Below, piece by piece: positions 1-8,448 of a DNA stretch of 64,000 bases. Source of the DNA: JBHICC01 sp046759385 (GTDB lineage Bacteria; Pseudomonadota; Gammaproteobacteria; Acidiferrobacterales; SPGG2). A program made the position numbers and the translations under genes. Numbering within the stretch: position 1 is the stretch's first letter; each line of letters begins with the position of its first letter. The stretch covers positions 1 through 64,000 of the forward strand of contig JBHICC010000011.1 in the NCBI GenBank assembly GCA_046759385.1. The letters are read 5' to 3'. Below the pieces are notes generated by a model. It searched no databases, was not told the DNA's origin, and worked only from the letters and a program-made list of their open reading frames with translations.

Positions 1-19
1 GGGCGACGACCCGGGCTGT

Positions 20-676
20 TCACGTCAGGGTACGGATGCCCTCTGCGCCTCCGAGGATGAGCAGGTCTGCCGGGCGCCTGGCGAAGAGCCCATTGGTGAC
101 CACACCAGGGATCTGGTTAAGGCGCTCCTCGACCTCGACCGGGTTGAGGATCTTCAAGTTGTACACATCCAGGATGATGTTGCCGTTGTCGGTGGTGAAC
201 CCCTCCCGTAGCACCGGCTCACCGCCTAGCTTGACGACTTGGCGCGCGATTAGCCCCCGGGCCGTAGGGATCACCTCGACCGGAAGCGGAAAGCGCCCGA
301 GTACGTCCACCAGCTTGGTCTCATCGGCGATGCAAACGAACTTCTCACTGGCCTGGGCGACGATTTTCTCTCGCGTCAGCGCGCCACCGCCGCCTTTGAT
401 CAGGTGCAGATGCTTGGTGGCCTCGTCGGCGCCGTCGACGTAAAGCGGCAACGTACCGGTCTCGTTGAGGTCCAGGACATGGATGCCGTGGCGCTTGAGG
501 CGCTCGGCGCTCGCTACCGAGCTCGCTACTGCCCCGTCGATCTTGCTCTTGATGCCGGCGAGCGCGTCGATAAAGTAGTTCACGGTCGAGCCGGTCCCGA
601 CGCCGAGGACCGTGCCGAGCTCCACGTGTGCGAGCGCTGCTTCGGCAGCCGCCTGTTTCATCTGATCCTGGGACAT
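20..676 (-). CDS. rpiA: Ribose-5-phosphate isomerase A
   Basis: Interconverts ribose 5-phosphate and ribulose 5-phosphate in the cytosolic pentose phosphate pathway. The protein is 218 residues, the usual RpiA length, when started at the ATG ending at 676; the frame stays open further upstream but those residues do not resemble the family. It shows the N-terminal GVGTGSTV phosphate-binding loop, the YVDGADE motif with acidic catalytic residues, and KGGGGALTREK. The C-terminus with NGLFARRPADLLILG is complete. It is transcribed away from ilvA, with about 110 bases between the starts. In many gammaproteobacteria rpiA lies close to the zapA/pepP block, as here. Confidence 0.95.
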   Translation of the reverse strand: MSQDQMKQAAAEAALAHVELGTVLGVGTGSTVNYFIDALAGIKSKIDGAVASSVASAERLKRHGIHVLDLNETGTLPLYVDGADEATKHLHLIKGGGGALTREKIVAQASEKFVCIADETKLVDVLGRFPLPVEVIPTARGLIARQVVKLGGEPVLREGFTTDNGNIILDVYNLKILNPVEVEERLNQIPGVVTNGLFARRPADLLILGGAEGIRTLT

Positions 677-787
677 GGGTGTGTGATCAGGCTCAAGATC
701 CACGCAAGCATACCCGCTGCCACGGCCACAGAGAAGTCGGCTGGACACCGCTAACTATCCCGCCGTCCTAAGAATATCTGTTAGATT

Positions 788-2305
788 ATGCGGATGCCTG
801 CGGATTACATAAAAAAGGTCTTAACTGCACGTGTCTACGACGTCGCCAGGGAAACGCCGCTAGAGTTTGCACCGCTGCTTTCACGCCGGCTTGGCAATCG
901 GATCTGGGTCAAACGCGAAGATGAACAGCCAATCTTTTCGTTCAAGTGTCGCGGTGCGTATAACAAGATGGCAGCACTGCCGCGCGCGGTAATCAAGAAA
1001 GGGGTTGTGGCCGCGTCGGCCGGAAATCATGCACAGGGTGTAGCGCTGGCGGCGGCGAAACTGAAGACCCGGGCGATCATCGTGATGCCGCGCACCACAC
1101 CTCGTATCAAAGTCGAAGCCGTGCGCAATCTCGGCGGCAAAGTGATGCTACACGGTGACAATTATGATGAGGCCTACGAGCACGCCACCGCGCTTTGCGA
1201 AACGCGTGGTCTGACCTTTGTGCATCCGTACGATGACCCCGACGTCATCGCTGGGCAGGGGACTATCGGCTTTGAAATCCTGAAACAACATACGGGTGAG
1301 CTGCACGCTGTTTTCGTCCCGATCGGTGGCGGTGGGCTGATTGCAGGTATCGCCTCCTACATCAAGCAGCTCCAGCCACACGTGAAGATGATCGGCGTGG
1401 AACCGGAAGATGCGGATGCGATGGCGCGCTCGCTGGCCGCAGGGAAACGCGTGCGGCTCGGGCATGTGGGCGTATTCGCGGACGGAGTAACTGTGCGCGA
1501 GCCGGGCAAAGAGACTTTCCGCCTGGTCAAGCAATTCGTTGATGAGGTTGTGGTCGTGACAAACGACGAGATCTGCGCGGCGATCAAGGATGTGTTCGAA
1601 GACCAGCGTTTAACGTTGGAGCCGGCAGGGGCGCTCAGCTTTGCCGGACTCAAGCGCTACGTCGAGCACGGCCGGCTGAAGAACATGGATCTGGTCGCGA
1701 TCGCCTCCGGAGCCAACGTGAATTTCGATCGCCTGCGCCACGTTTCCGAGCGCGCAGAGGTCGGCGAACGCCGCGAGGCAATCCTGGCGGTTACCATACC
1801 TGAGCGTGCCGGGGCGCTACGCAAGTTTTGCTCCGTAATCGGCAATCGCGGTATCACAGAGTTCAACTATCGTTTCGACGATCCGAAGAACGCGCATCTA
1901 TATGTAGGGATCGAGATCAGTGACGCTGCTGATATCCGGCGGCTCGTCCGCGATCTGCGCAAGCACGGTTACCCCGCCCTAGACATGACCGACAACGAGA
2001 TGGCCAAGCTCCATATTCGACACATGGTAGGCGGTCGCGCGCCTAACGCGGTGCATGAGATTCTCTACCGCTTTGAGTTTCCGGAGCGACCTGGAGCACT
2101 GCGAAACTTTCTAGACAAGATGGGCGGCGCATGGAACATCAGCCTGTTTCATTATCGCAACCACGGCGCCGATTTCGGGCGCGTGCTTGTCGGCATGCAA
2201 GTTCCACCCGATGAGATGAAGCAGTTTAAGGCCTTTCTGACAAACCTCGGCTACGAGTATACGGACGAGACTAGCAACCCGGCCTATCAGCTGTTTTTGA
2301 GCTAG
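788..2305 (+). CDS. ilvA: Threonine dehydratase, biosynthetic (IlvA)
   Basis: Deaminates threonine to 2-oxobutyrate, the first committed step of isoleucine synthesis; a PLP enzyme of the cytosol. It is 505 residues, against about 514 in E. coli. The N-terminal PLP domain carries the Schiff-base lysine K53 in SFKCRGAY, the SAGNHAQG loop (77-84) and the glycine-rich phosphate loop GGGGL (180-184). Two C-terminal ACT-like regulatory domains begin around 330 (LAVTIPERAGALRKF) and 425 (YRFEFPERPGALRNF), so this is the isoleucine-inhibited long form rather than the short catabolic TdcB. Two ATGs lie six bases apart and neither has a clear ribosome site, so the start could be 788 or 794. Confidence 0.96.
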   Translation: MRMPADYIKKVLTARVYDVARETPLEFAPLLSRRLGNRIWVKREDEQPIFSFKCRGAYNKMAALPRAVIKKGVVAASAGNHAQGVALAAAKLKTRAIIVMPRTTPRIKVEAVRNLGGKVMLHGDNYDEAYEHATALCETRGLTFVHPYDDPDVIAGQGTIGFEILKQHTGELHAVFVPIGGGGLIAGIASYIKQLQPHVKMIGVEPEDADAMARSLAAGKRVRLGHVGVFADGVTVREPGKETFRLVKQFVDEVVVVTNDEICAAIKDVFEDQRLTLEPAGALSFAGLKRYVEHGRLKNMDLVAIASGANVNFDRLRHVSERAEVGERREAILAVTIPERAGALRKFCSVIGNRGITEFNYRFDDPKNAHLYVGIEISDAADIRRLVRDLRKHGYPALDMTDNEMAKLHIRHMVGGRAPNAVHEILYRFEFPERPGALRNFLDKMGGAWNISLFHYRNHGADFGRVLVGMQVPPDEMKQFKAFLTNLGYEYTDETSNPAYQLFLS

Positions 2306-2325
2306 CGCTAGACTCCTTGCGCGAA

Positions 2326-2922
2326 CTAGTTCGTCTTCGGTTTAATCACTTCCACCTTTTCGATAACGACGTCCTTTGTGGGCACGTCTCCATACGGGCC
2401 GACGCGACCGGTGGGTACTGCTTCAATCTTCTTCACAACATCCATGCCCTTGGTTACTTTGCCGAACACGGTGTAACCCCAGCCATCTCGCGCTTGTTCT
2501 TTGTCGAGAAAACCATTGTCGACAGTATTGATAAAGAACTGTGAGGTTGCCGAATGAGGATCACTCGTGCGCGCCATGGCGATCGTACCGGTGAGGTTTT
2601 TTAATCCGTTGCCGGCTTCGTTCTTGATCGGTTCGCGCGGCTCTTTGCGCTCCAAGGCGGGTTTGAAGCCGCCGCCCTGTATCATGAAGCGAGGGATAAC
2701 ACGATGAAAGACGGTGCCGTTATAGAAGCCGTCGTTGGTGTACTTGATAAAGTTCTCAACTGTAATCGGCGCACGTTTGCGATCAAGCTCGATCTCGATA
2801 ACACCCATCGTAGTGGTTATGCGCACCACCGGGTTGGTCGTAGCCGCAATGACCGTGTATGACGCCAACGCCATCAGGCCCGCTAAGATCGCACACAAGG
2901 ACGACCTACCTAGCAAAGTCAT
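2326..2922 (-). CDS. ppiA: Periplasmic peptidyl-prolyl cis-trans isomerase (cyclophilin)
   Basis: Cyclophilin that isomerises X-Pro bonds, likely in the periplasm. The ATG ending at 2922 is preceded by a strong AAGGAAGGGAG ribosome site, giving 198 residues and a signal peptide (MTLLGRSSLCAILAGLM, cleavage near VIAA). The cyclophilin core is clear: FHRVIPRFMIQGGGF, ARTSDPHSATSQFFIN and GYTVFGKVTKGMDVV, which include the catalytic Arg and the Phe/Gln pocket residues. The frame is open 24 codons further upstream but lacks signal-peptide logic there. Its 3' end faces ilvA convergently with about 20 bases between. Confidence 0.92.
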   Translation of the reverse strand: MTLLGRSSLCAILAGLMALASYTVIAATTNPVVRITTTMGVIEIELDRKRAPITVENFIKYTNDGFYNGTVFHRVIPRFMIQGGGFKPALERKEPREPIKNEAGNGLKNLTGTIAMARTSDPHSATSQFFINTVDNGFLDKEQARDGWGYTVFGKVTKGMDVVKKIEAVPTGRVGPYGDVPTKDVVIEKVEVIKPKTN

Positions 2923-2960
2923 AGCTCCCTTCCTTTTGTTGTCGTTTAACTCCAGAGAAA

Positions 2961-3422
2961 TTACCGTGCTTCCATCTTCAGGATCGCCTTCCACTGACTG
3001 GTGGTCACGGGCATGACCGAAAGGCGATTGCCCCGCCGTACTAACGCCATATCTTTCAACGCGGCGTTACGCTTGAGTTCCTCTAGCGAAATCAGCCGGC
3101 GCAAGCGACGCATGAATCGCACGTCCACCATATACCATCTGGGCTTGTCGGGCGTGCTCTTTGGATCGTAATAGGGGCTCCTGCGGTCGAAGGCCGTGGA
3201 GTCCGGATAACCTTCACAGGCGATTTCAACGATGCCAATGATACCGGGTTCAGGACAGTTAGAATGATAAAAAAACGCCTGATCGCGGCGCTTCATTTCG
3301 CGCATGAAATTACGAGCCTGGTAATTGCGTACGCCATCCCAGTGGTCGGTCTTTGCGCGCGCGGCCGCCAAGTCATCAATACTGAAAGTGCTCGGCTCTG
3401 ATTTCATTAACCAGTAACGCAT
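2961..3422 (-). CDS. EVE domain protein
   Basis: Small single-domain protein of the EVE (PUA-like) family, related to thymocyte nuclear protein 1. The fold binds modified bases in DNA or RNA in characterised members. The start chosen gives MRYWLMKSEPS, the hallmark N-terminus of the family; an ATG two codons upstream is also possible. Other conserved elements are WDGVRNYQARNFMREM, FFYHSNC, GIIGIVEI and the C-terminal LSVMPVTTSQWKAIL. Length of about 153 residues is standard. It sits between ppiA and the cyclo-ligase gene on the same strand. The exact substrate cannot be read from the sequence. Confidence 0.9.
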   Translation of the reverse strand: MRYWLMKSEPSTFSIDDLAAARAKTDHWDGVRNYQARNFMREMKRRDQAFFYHSNCPEPGIIGIVEIACEGYPDSTAFDRRSPYYDPKSTPDKPRWYMVDVRFMRRLRRLISLEELKRNAALKDMALVRRGNRLSVMPVTTSQWKAILKMEAR

Positions 3423-3482
3423 CAACACACTCGTAGCAAAATTAGGCGCCTATTCTACCAGGTGTAACCTACACACACGGCA

Positions 3483-4088
3483 TCAGCCAAACGTGTAGAC
3501 CTGCTCATCGGTAATCACTGCTTGTAGTGGGATGTCGCGCGCCGTCACGTCGATGTGATCGACATGTTGAAAGTCATGTGCAAGCCCGATAACCGTCGGC
3601 GTCCGAGTTTTTTCGCGCTCGCGCAAGAAGGTGAGACTGCGATCGTAATAGCCGCCGCCTCTACCAAGCCGGTTGCCACGGCCATCGAATGCCACCAGCG
3701 GTAGCAAAATAAGATCGAGCGCTTGCGCGCGCACCCACTGGCGCTGGTCGATGACTGGCTCCAGACCCTCGAAGCGATTTGGCGCGAACGTGGTGTCGGT
3801 GTCAGCGGGAGCGAACCACAGCAGCTCCTGACATGTAGGCGGTACGATAGGAAAGTAGCAATACTTGTGTCGCGCCCAGATGTGCTCGACGATGGCGCGT
3901 GGGTCGATCTCACCGTCATGCGCGACGTAACATGCGATCTTAGTGTTTACTTCAACGAGTGGCGTGGCGAGAACGTGAGCGGCCAACCTGTTAGCGGCGC
4001 GCGTTTGTTGGTTGAGCGACAACGCGACACGTTGTGCGCGCAAGGTTCGACGGAGTTCAGCTTTAGTCGACTTGGCGTTCAATCGCAC
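3483..4088 (-). CDS. fau: 5-formyltetrahydrofolate cyclo-ligase (YgfA)
   Basis: ATP-dependent conversion of 5-formyl-THF to 5,10-methenyl-THF, recycling an inactive folate. The 201-residue protein has the family's basic N-terminal helix (KAELRRTLRAQR), HDGEIDPRAIV, and the signature LGRGGGYYDRSL with the ATP/Mg-binding glycine loop, then VIGLAHDFQ. It lies directly downstream of the 6S RNA gene and zapA on the same strand, the arrangement known from E. coli, where 6S RNA and ygfA are co-transcribed. Expression is therefore probably linked to the zapB-like/zapA promoter or to the 6S promoter. Confidence 0.92.
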   Translation of the reverse strand: MRLNAKSTKAELRRTLRAQRVALSLNQQTRAANRLAAHVLATPLVEVNTKIACYVAHDGEIDPRAIVEHIWARHKYCYFPIVPPTCQELLWFAPADTDTTFAPNRFEGLEPVIDQRQWVRAQALDLILLPLVAFDGRGNRLGRGGGYYDRSLTFLREREKTRTPTVIGLAHDFQHVDHIDVTARDIPLQAVITDEQVYTFG

Positions 4089-4090
4089 TC

Positions 4091-4287
4091 GCGAGGCGCC
4101 CTCCGCGGGTGCCGTCCCGCTCCTTCGCCTTGAACCTTGCGGTTCAAGTGGGGTGCCTCAGCGACGCCTCAGGCTTTCCGCTGCGTGGCGGACATGCACA
4201 ACAGCATCACAATTCGGCGCCCCGAATCAGAGCAATAGGTTCTAAGGACTTCATAGAACGACACGAACACCGCAGAGGGCGCGAACC
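4091..4287 (-). ncRNA. ssrS: 6S RNA
   Basis: Regulatory RNA that binds sigma-70 RNA polymerase by mimicking an open promoter. On the minus strand the closing stem pairs GCGCCCTC (4275-4282) with GAGGGCGC (4096-4103) and continues through GCGGTG against CACCCGC. The conserved distal element ACTTGAACCGCAAGGTTCAA (about 4129-4149) closely resembles the corresponding E. coli 6S element. Position between zapA and the ygfA-like gene, and the length of about 190 nt, fit the family. Ends are estimated from the helix and may be off by a few bases. Confidence 0.87.
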
Positions 4288-4329
4288 CCATGATAACCCT
4301 ATAACGCGGGAAACGAAAACCTTGTGGCG

Positions 4330-4629
4330 CTAAGAGGCCTGATGCAGAACTGCTTCGATCTTGGTTTGCAAGAAGCGCAGCTTTTGATCGACATCGGGCG
4401 TAACGTTGGCGCGCTTGCGTAAATCAAGCAGATCATTAGCAATATTAAGGGCCGCCATGATCGCGCAACGCTCGCTGCCGATTACTTTACCGCTCTCCTG
4501 TATCTCACGCATTTTTTGGTCGAGTAACCTCGCAGCGGCGGACAATGCGTCACGCTCTCCTTCAGGGCAGGCGACCATGAATTCCTTGCCCATGATGCTT
4601 ACGGTGACGCCGTCTTGGGGAGTTTTCAC
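4330..4629 (-). CDS. zapA: Cell division protein ZapA
   Basis: Small cytosolic protein that bundles FtsZ filaments at the division ring. It is 99 residues, the usual size, starting at GTG. The N-terminal globular part contains VTVSIMGKEFMVACPEGERDAL with the typical GKEF..CP element, followed by a long C-terminal helix (KMREIQESGKVIGSERCAIMAALNIANDLL, then a heptad-like tail) used for dimer and tetramer formation. The GTG start shares its first G with the upstream TAG stop, indicating translational coupling with the ZapB-like gene; GGAG and GAAGG precede it. It is followed by the 6S RNA gene. Confidence 0.94.
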   Translation of the reverse strand: MKTPQDGVTVSIMGKEFMVACPEGERDALSAAARLLDQKMREIQESGKVIGSERCAIMAALNIANDLLDLRKRANVTPDVDQKLRFLQTKIEAVLHQAS

Positions 4630-4835
4630 TACCTTCGCTCCAGAGCCTTCAGGCGACCGATCATGGCTTCGATGCGCGCCCGGGCTAGCTTGGTTTTCTC
4701 GACCGCGCGCGCGTGCTCGTCCTGTAGACCCTGGTTTTGGGACTTGAGAGAACTGTTTTCGTCCCGCAGGCGTTGGCAGAAGGCGATTAGTTGATCGACC
4801 CGGCCTTCGAGGTTCTTGATTTCGTCAGTTTCCAC
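4629..4835 (-). CDS. zapB: ZapB-like coiled-coil cell division protein (TIGR02449 type)
   Basis: A 68-residue protein that is almost entirely coiled coil: LEGRVDQLIAFCQRLRDENSSLKSQNQGL followed by basic KLARARIEAMIGRLKALE. Small proteins of this type encoded immediately before zapA in gammaproteobacteria are annotated as TIGR02449 or ZapB-like and are presumed Z-ring stabilisers. It starts at GTG with GGAG seven bases upstream. Its stop overlaps the zapA start by one base. A near-consensus promoter precedes it. The division role is inferred from length, coiled coil and operon; the gene symbol is by analogy. Confidence 0.78.
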   Translation of the reverse strand: METDEIKNLEGRVDQLIAFCQRLRDENSSLKSQNQGLQDEHARAVEKTKLARARIEAMIGRLKALERR

Positions 4836-4867
4836 GCGCGCTCCAACAATTACTTAAATTTCAACAT

Positions 4868-4896
4868 AATATAGGGCTCACTTCGATTTGGGTCAA
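4868..4896 (-). promoter_or_regulatory. Sigma-70 promoter of the zapB-like/zapA/6S unit
   Basis: On the minus strand TTGACC and TATATT are separated by exactly 17 bases, close to the sigma-70 consensus. Transcription would start about 35 bases upstream of the GTG of the ZapB-like gene. A TATACT at 4922-4927 on the plus strand may serve ygfB in the opposite direction, but its -35 is poor. Confidence 0.7.
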
Positions 4897-5035
4897 CGGT
4901 TTCTCTACGTTTAATGGGTGTTATACTTGCCGTTCTCACGGTCTTCGCCGGGGCCCGCACGTTAAGGCCCGGATTATCCGCCTGCTCACGCCCACCTGGC
5001 CTATCGCCCGCTCGACTCGAGATCTTTCAAATCGT

Positions 5036-5572
5036 ATGCGGCTTGTCCACGATGAACTCGAGCGTCTACTGCAAGACGCCGGTGCAGTGATCGGAGCGTC
5101 CGAGGTACACGGCATTGTCGCTGGCGTGATGTCCACGACAGCCGGTGCTAATAGCGATTACCTGTCTTCGCTCTTCGGTAACGCCGCCGAAACCGCGCTC
5201 AGCGACGATCTCAAGCAAACGCTCACAGCGCTGTATGATGACACCCGTTCTGCCTTTGAGGATGAGGGCTTTACATTCCCGTTATTGCTTGCCGATGACA
5301 CGAGAGGTGCGACCGAACGTACAGCGTCCATCGCCGCCTGGTCTCGTGGTTTTGTACTAGGCTTGACCCAGGGTGGTATCAGAAACCTCGACGACCTCCC
5401 GGGTGATGCCGCGGAGATCGTGCGCGACCTGATGAAAATCGGGGAGGCGCGAAGCGACCTGCAAGACAATACAGAGCAAGCCAGCAGAGACCTTGCCGAG
5501 ATCGAAGAATACGTTCGCGTCGGTGTGCAGCTGGTTTATCTTGAGTTGCGTACGACCTTGGGCCGGCGATAA
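5036..5572 (+). CDS. ygfB: YecA/YgfB family protein (UPF0149)
   Basis: Conserved small protein of unknown biochemical role, almost always encoded just upstream of pepP in gammaproteobacteria, as here. It is 178 residues and all-helical. Family signatures are SEVHGIVAGVM near residue 22, the acidic central helix ALYDDTRSAFEDEGFTFPLLLADD, AAWSRGFVLGLT, and the C-terminal EIEEYVRVGVQLVYLEL. There is no signal peptide. The ATG at 5036 is the first plausible start and has only a weak ribosome site. In Pseudomonas a homologue has been linked to transcription control, but this cannot be transferred from the sequence alone. Confidence 0.88.
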   Translation: MRLVHDELERLLQDAGAVIGASEVHGIVAGVMSTTAGANSDYLSSLFGNAAETALSDDLKQTLTALYDDTRSAFEDEGFTFPLLLADDTRGATERTASIAAWSRGFVLGLTQGGIRNLDDLPGDAAEIVRDLMKIGEARSDLQDNTEQASRDLAEIEEYVRVGVQLVYLELRTTLGRR

Positions 5573-5709
5573 GGCGCGTTCGGCGCCTACAGCTTGACTT
5601 CATTAATGACTGCGCGAGGGACCGAAACACTAGCACTTCTACTCGGTGGGTTTGTGTCGGCAGTCTGGTGTTTGTCGCGAAACAGGGAATTTTTCGGGCA
5701 TAATGCGTT

Positions 5710-7014
5710 ATGGATTTGAAGGTCTTCGAGAAACGGCGGCGCGAAGTGATGGATGAGATGGGCGGTGGTGTAGCGATTCTGCCGACCGCACCAGAGCGTA
5801 TTCGCAATCGAGACGTCGGCTTTAGATTTCGACCGGATAGCGATTTCTATTACCTCACACACTTCCCGGAACCCGAGGCAGTCGCTGTGCTGGTGCCCGG
5901 ACGTTCACATGGCGAGTACATCCTGTTCTGCCGCGATAGAGATCCGGAGAAGGAAATCTGGGAAGGCCGACGTACCGGTTTGGCGGGCGCGCGCGAGCAC
6001 TACGGCGCGGACGATGCTTTTCCGATCGACGATATCGACGAGATCCTACCCGGGCTTCTGGAGAACTGCGATAAGGTGTTCTACAGCATGGGTCGCTATC
6101 AGGAGTTCGACACCAGGCTCATGGGATGGGTGAACGAGGTGCGGTCCAAGGCGCGCACGGGAGTGAAGGCTCCCGGCGAGTTCGTCGATCTCAACCATAT
6201 CCTGCACGAAATGCGACTCTACAAGCGTCCGGAGGAGATCCGCTTGATGAAGCGCGCCGCCAAAGTGTCTGCGCGCGCACACAAACGCGCGATGCGTGCA
6301 ACGCACCCGGGGATGAAGGAGTATGAAATCGAAGCCGAGCTCATGTATGAGTTCAAGAAAGGCGGCAGTCCCGCACCGGCTTACCCATCTATCGTTGGTG
6401 GCGGCGCGAACGGCTGTATCCTGCATTACACCGACAACAATGACGAGCTCAAAGATGGCGATCTGTTGCTTATCGACGCCGGCGCTGAGATCGATTGCTA
6501 CGCCTCGGACATTACTCGCACTTTTCCGGTCAACGGCACCTTCAGTGCAGAGCAGCGCGCGGTCTACGAGGTCGTTCTGGCGGCGCAGTTTGCAGCGATG
6601 GAGCAGGTCAACCCAGGCAACCAATGGAATCACCCGCACGAGGCAGCGATACGAGTGTTGACCGAGGGGTTGGTAGACCTCGGATTACTCAAGGGCAACG
6701 TAGAGGAGCTGATTCGGCAAGAGAAGTATAAGCGCTTCTTTATGCACCGAACTGGGCACTGGCTCGGCATGGATGTACATGACGTCGGCGACTATAAAGT
6801 GGATGACGTCTGGCGCCTGCTCGAGCCAGGAATGATCATGACCGTCGAACCCGGCATCTACATTGCCGCGAATGCCGAAGGCGTCGATCGACGCTGGTGG
6901 AACATCGGCATCCGCGTAGAGGATGATGTGTTGGTCACACGTGATGGTCGTGAAATCTTGAGTCAAGACGTGCCCAAGTCTATCGATGACATTGAAGCGC
7001 ATATGAATCAGTGA
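5710..7014 (+). CDS. pepP: Xaa-Pro aminopeptidase P (PepP)
   Basis: Cytosolic dimanganese M24 peptidase that removes N-terminal residues preceding proline. The 434-residue length matches PepP. The N-terminal creatinase-like domain ends near residue 165; the pita-bread domain carries the five metal ligands D256 (LLIDAGAE), D267 (SDITRTF), H350 (TGHWLG), E380 (VEPG) and E404 (RVEDD), with accessory H357 in VHDVG. It follows ygfB and precedes ubiH and ubiI, the order also seen in E. coli. A CATAAT lies only a few bases before the ATG and no ribosome site is visible, so translation may be leaderless or the transcript may come from ygfB. Confidence 0.95.
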   Translation: MDLKVFEKRRREVMDEMGGGVAILPTAPERIRNRDVGFRFRPDSDFYYLTHFPEPEAVAVLVPGRSHGEYILFCRDRDPEKEIWEGRRTGLAGAREHYGADDAFPIDDIDEILPGLLENCDKVFYSMGRYQEFDTRLMGWVNEVRSKARTGVKAPGEFVDLNHILHEMRLYKRPEEIRLMKRAAKVSARAHKRAMRATHPGMKEYEIEAELMYEFKKGGSPAPAYPSIVGGGANGCILHYTDNNDELKDGDLLLIDAGAEIDCYASDITRTFPVNGTFSAEQRAVYEVVLAAQFAAMEQVNPGNQWNHPHEAAIRVLTEGLVDLGLLKGNVEELIRQEKYKRFFMHRTGHWLGMDVHDVGDYKVDDVWRLLEPGMIMTVEPGIYIAANAEGVDRRWWNIGIRVEDDVLVTRDGREILSQDVPKSIDDIEAHMNQ

Positions 7015-7089
7015 TAGCCCCCCGGCCCGCCCAATAAAACGGGGAGGGCGCAGGGTAAGTCACAGACGGTAAGTGGAGCATCATCAATC

Positions 7090-8349
7090 GTGAGTCATGT
7101 CAATTACGATGTGCTGATCGTTGGCGGTGGACTGGTTGGACTGAGTCTTGCGCGTGCGCTCGCCCCAAGTGGTCTACGCATGGGTATAGTGGAGTCAAAG
7201 CAGCTTGCGCCTTCCGAGACACCGCGCTACGACGACCGTACGCTCGCGCTTGCGTATGGTTCGCGAAGAATTTTCGAAGGCATGGGAATCTGGCGCGAGG
7301 TCGAGGCGCGCGGGGTCACCGCGATCAAACGTATTCACGTCTCCGACCGCGGCCGCTTCGGTATCGCACGGCTCGACGCCACCGATGCTGGCATCGAGGC
7401 CCTCGGCTATGTGGTAGCAATGCCGGCGCTCGGCACCACACTGTACGAGGCGGTACGTCGCTGTGATGGGGTCGATCTGATCTGCCCGGCCGTGGTGCGG
7501 AGTGTCGAGCGTGCTGCCGATCGGGTTTCGGTCGATGTGCAGCGCGACGGTCAAGCGAAGACCTTGAGCGCGCGATTAGTCGTAGGCGCCGACGGCGGGC
7601 GCTCGCGGGTACGAGCGGCTGCGGATATTAAAGCGACTCATAAGGACTACCAGCAATCGGCTGTTGTCACGACCGTAACGCCAGAACTGCCACACCGAAA
7701 CGTCGCTTATGAGCGCTTTACCGAAAGCGGACCGTTGGCACTACTGCCGATGACCGAAAATCGTTGTACCGTGGTATGGAGCACCCAGCGCGATGATGTC
7801 GAGGAAATCCTCGATCTCGACGATGCCACGTTCCTCGCCCGTCTGCAGGCGGGTTTCGGAGACCGTCTCGGTAGCTTCCTTCGCGTAGGAAGTCGTCAGA
7901 CGTATCCATTGTTTCTCACACGCATCGAAACGCAGGTGCGAGCGCGGCTCGCGTTGGTCGGGAATGCAGCCCACACGGTGCACCCGGTCGCTGGCCAAGG
8001 CTTCAATCTCGGCTTACGGGACGTGGCGACCCTGGCCGAGATTACGGTCGAGGAGATGCGACGCGGCGGCGATATCGGTGACATTGAGGTACTCGCGCGC
8101 TACGTGCATCAGCGACGCCGTGACACTGAGGCGGTGACGACCTTTACTGATGGCCTCATCCGCATCTTTGCCAACTCCATCAGTCCACTCGTGCTCGCAC
8201 GCAACGTCGGCCTCATTGCCACCGATGTGTGGCTACCGGTCAAGCGTGCGCTTATCCAGCGCACGAGCGGCTTGCACGGACGACTGCCCCGACTCGCGCG
8301 CGGGCTGCCTTTGGTTCGGGAGCCGTTAGCCGTAAGTCGTGAGCAGTGA
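7090..8349 (+). CDS. ubiH: Ubiquinone hydroxylase UbiH
   Basis: FAD monooxygenase of ubiquinone synthesis, hydroxylating the ring of octaprenyl-6-methoxyphenol. The 419-residue protein begins at GTG with GGAG upstream. It has the FAD Rossmann motif VLIVGGGLVGLSLA (9-22), the GADGGRSRVR motif and LVGNAAHTVHPVAGQGFNLG; GNAA in place of GDAA is characteristic of UbiH rather than UbiI or UbiF. The last dozen residues (VREPLAVSREQ) lie in a degenerate GTAAGTCGTGAG-type repeat and look like a recent C-terminal extension. It is tandem with the paralogue ubiI. Confidence 0.9.
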   Translation: MSHVNYDVLIVGGGLVGLSLARALAPSGLRMGIVESKQLAPSETPRYDDRTLALAYGSRRIFEGMGIWREVEARGVTAIKRIHVSDRGRFGIARLDATDAGIEALGYVVAMPALGTTLYEAVRRCDGVDLICPAVVRSVERAADRVSVDVQRDGQAKTLSARLVVGADGGRSRVRAAADIKATHKDYQQSAVVTTVTPELPHRNVAYERFTESGPLALLPMTENRCTVVWSTQRDDVEEILDLDDATFLARLQAGFGDRLGSFLRVGSRQTYPLFLTRIETQVRARLALVGNAAHTVHPVAGQGFNLGLRDVATLAEITVEEMRRGGDIGDIEVLARYVHQRRRDTEAVTTFTDGLIRIFANSISPLVLARNVGLIATDVWLPVKRALIQRTSGLHGRLPRLARGLPLVREPLAVSREQ

Positions 8350-8448
8350 GCCGTGAATGGTAAGTCATTAGCGCTGGTGTTTTGCCACGGATCACGGTTA
8401 ACAGTTCACGGATTACTGATTGCCTAAGTACGAAGGCTTTCTAGCGAG

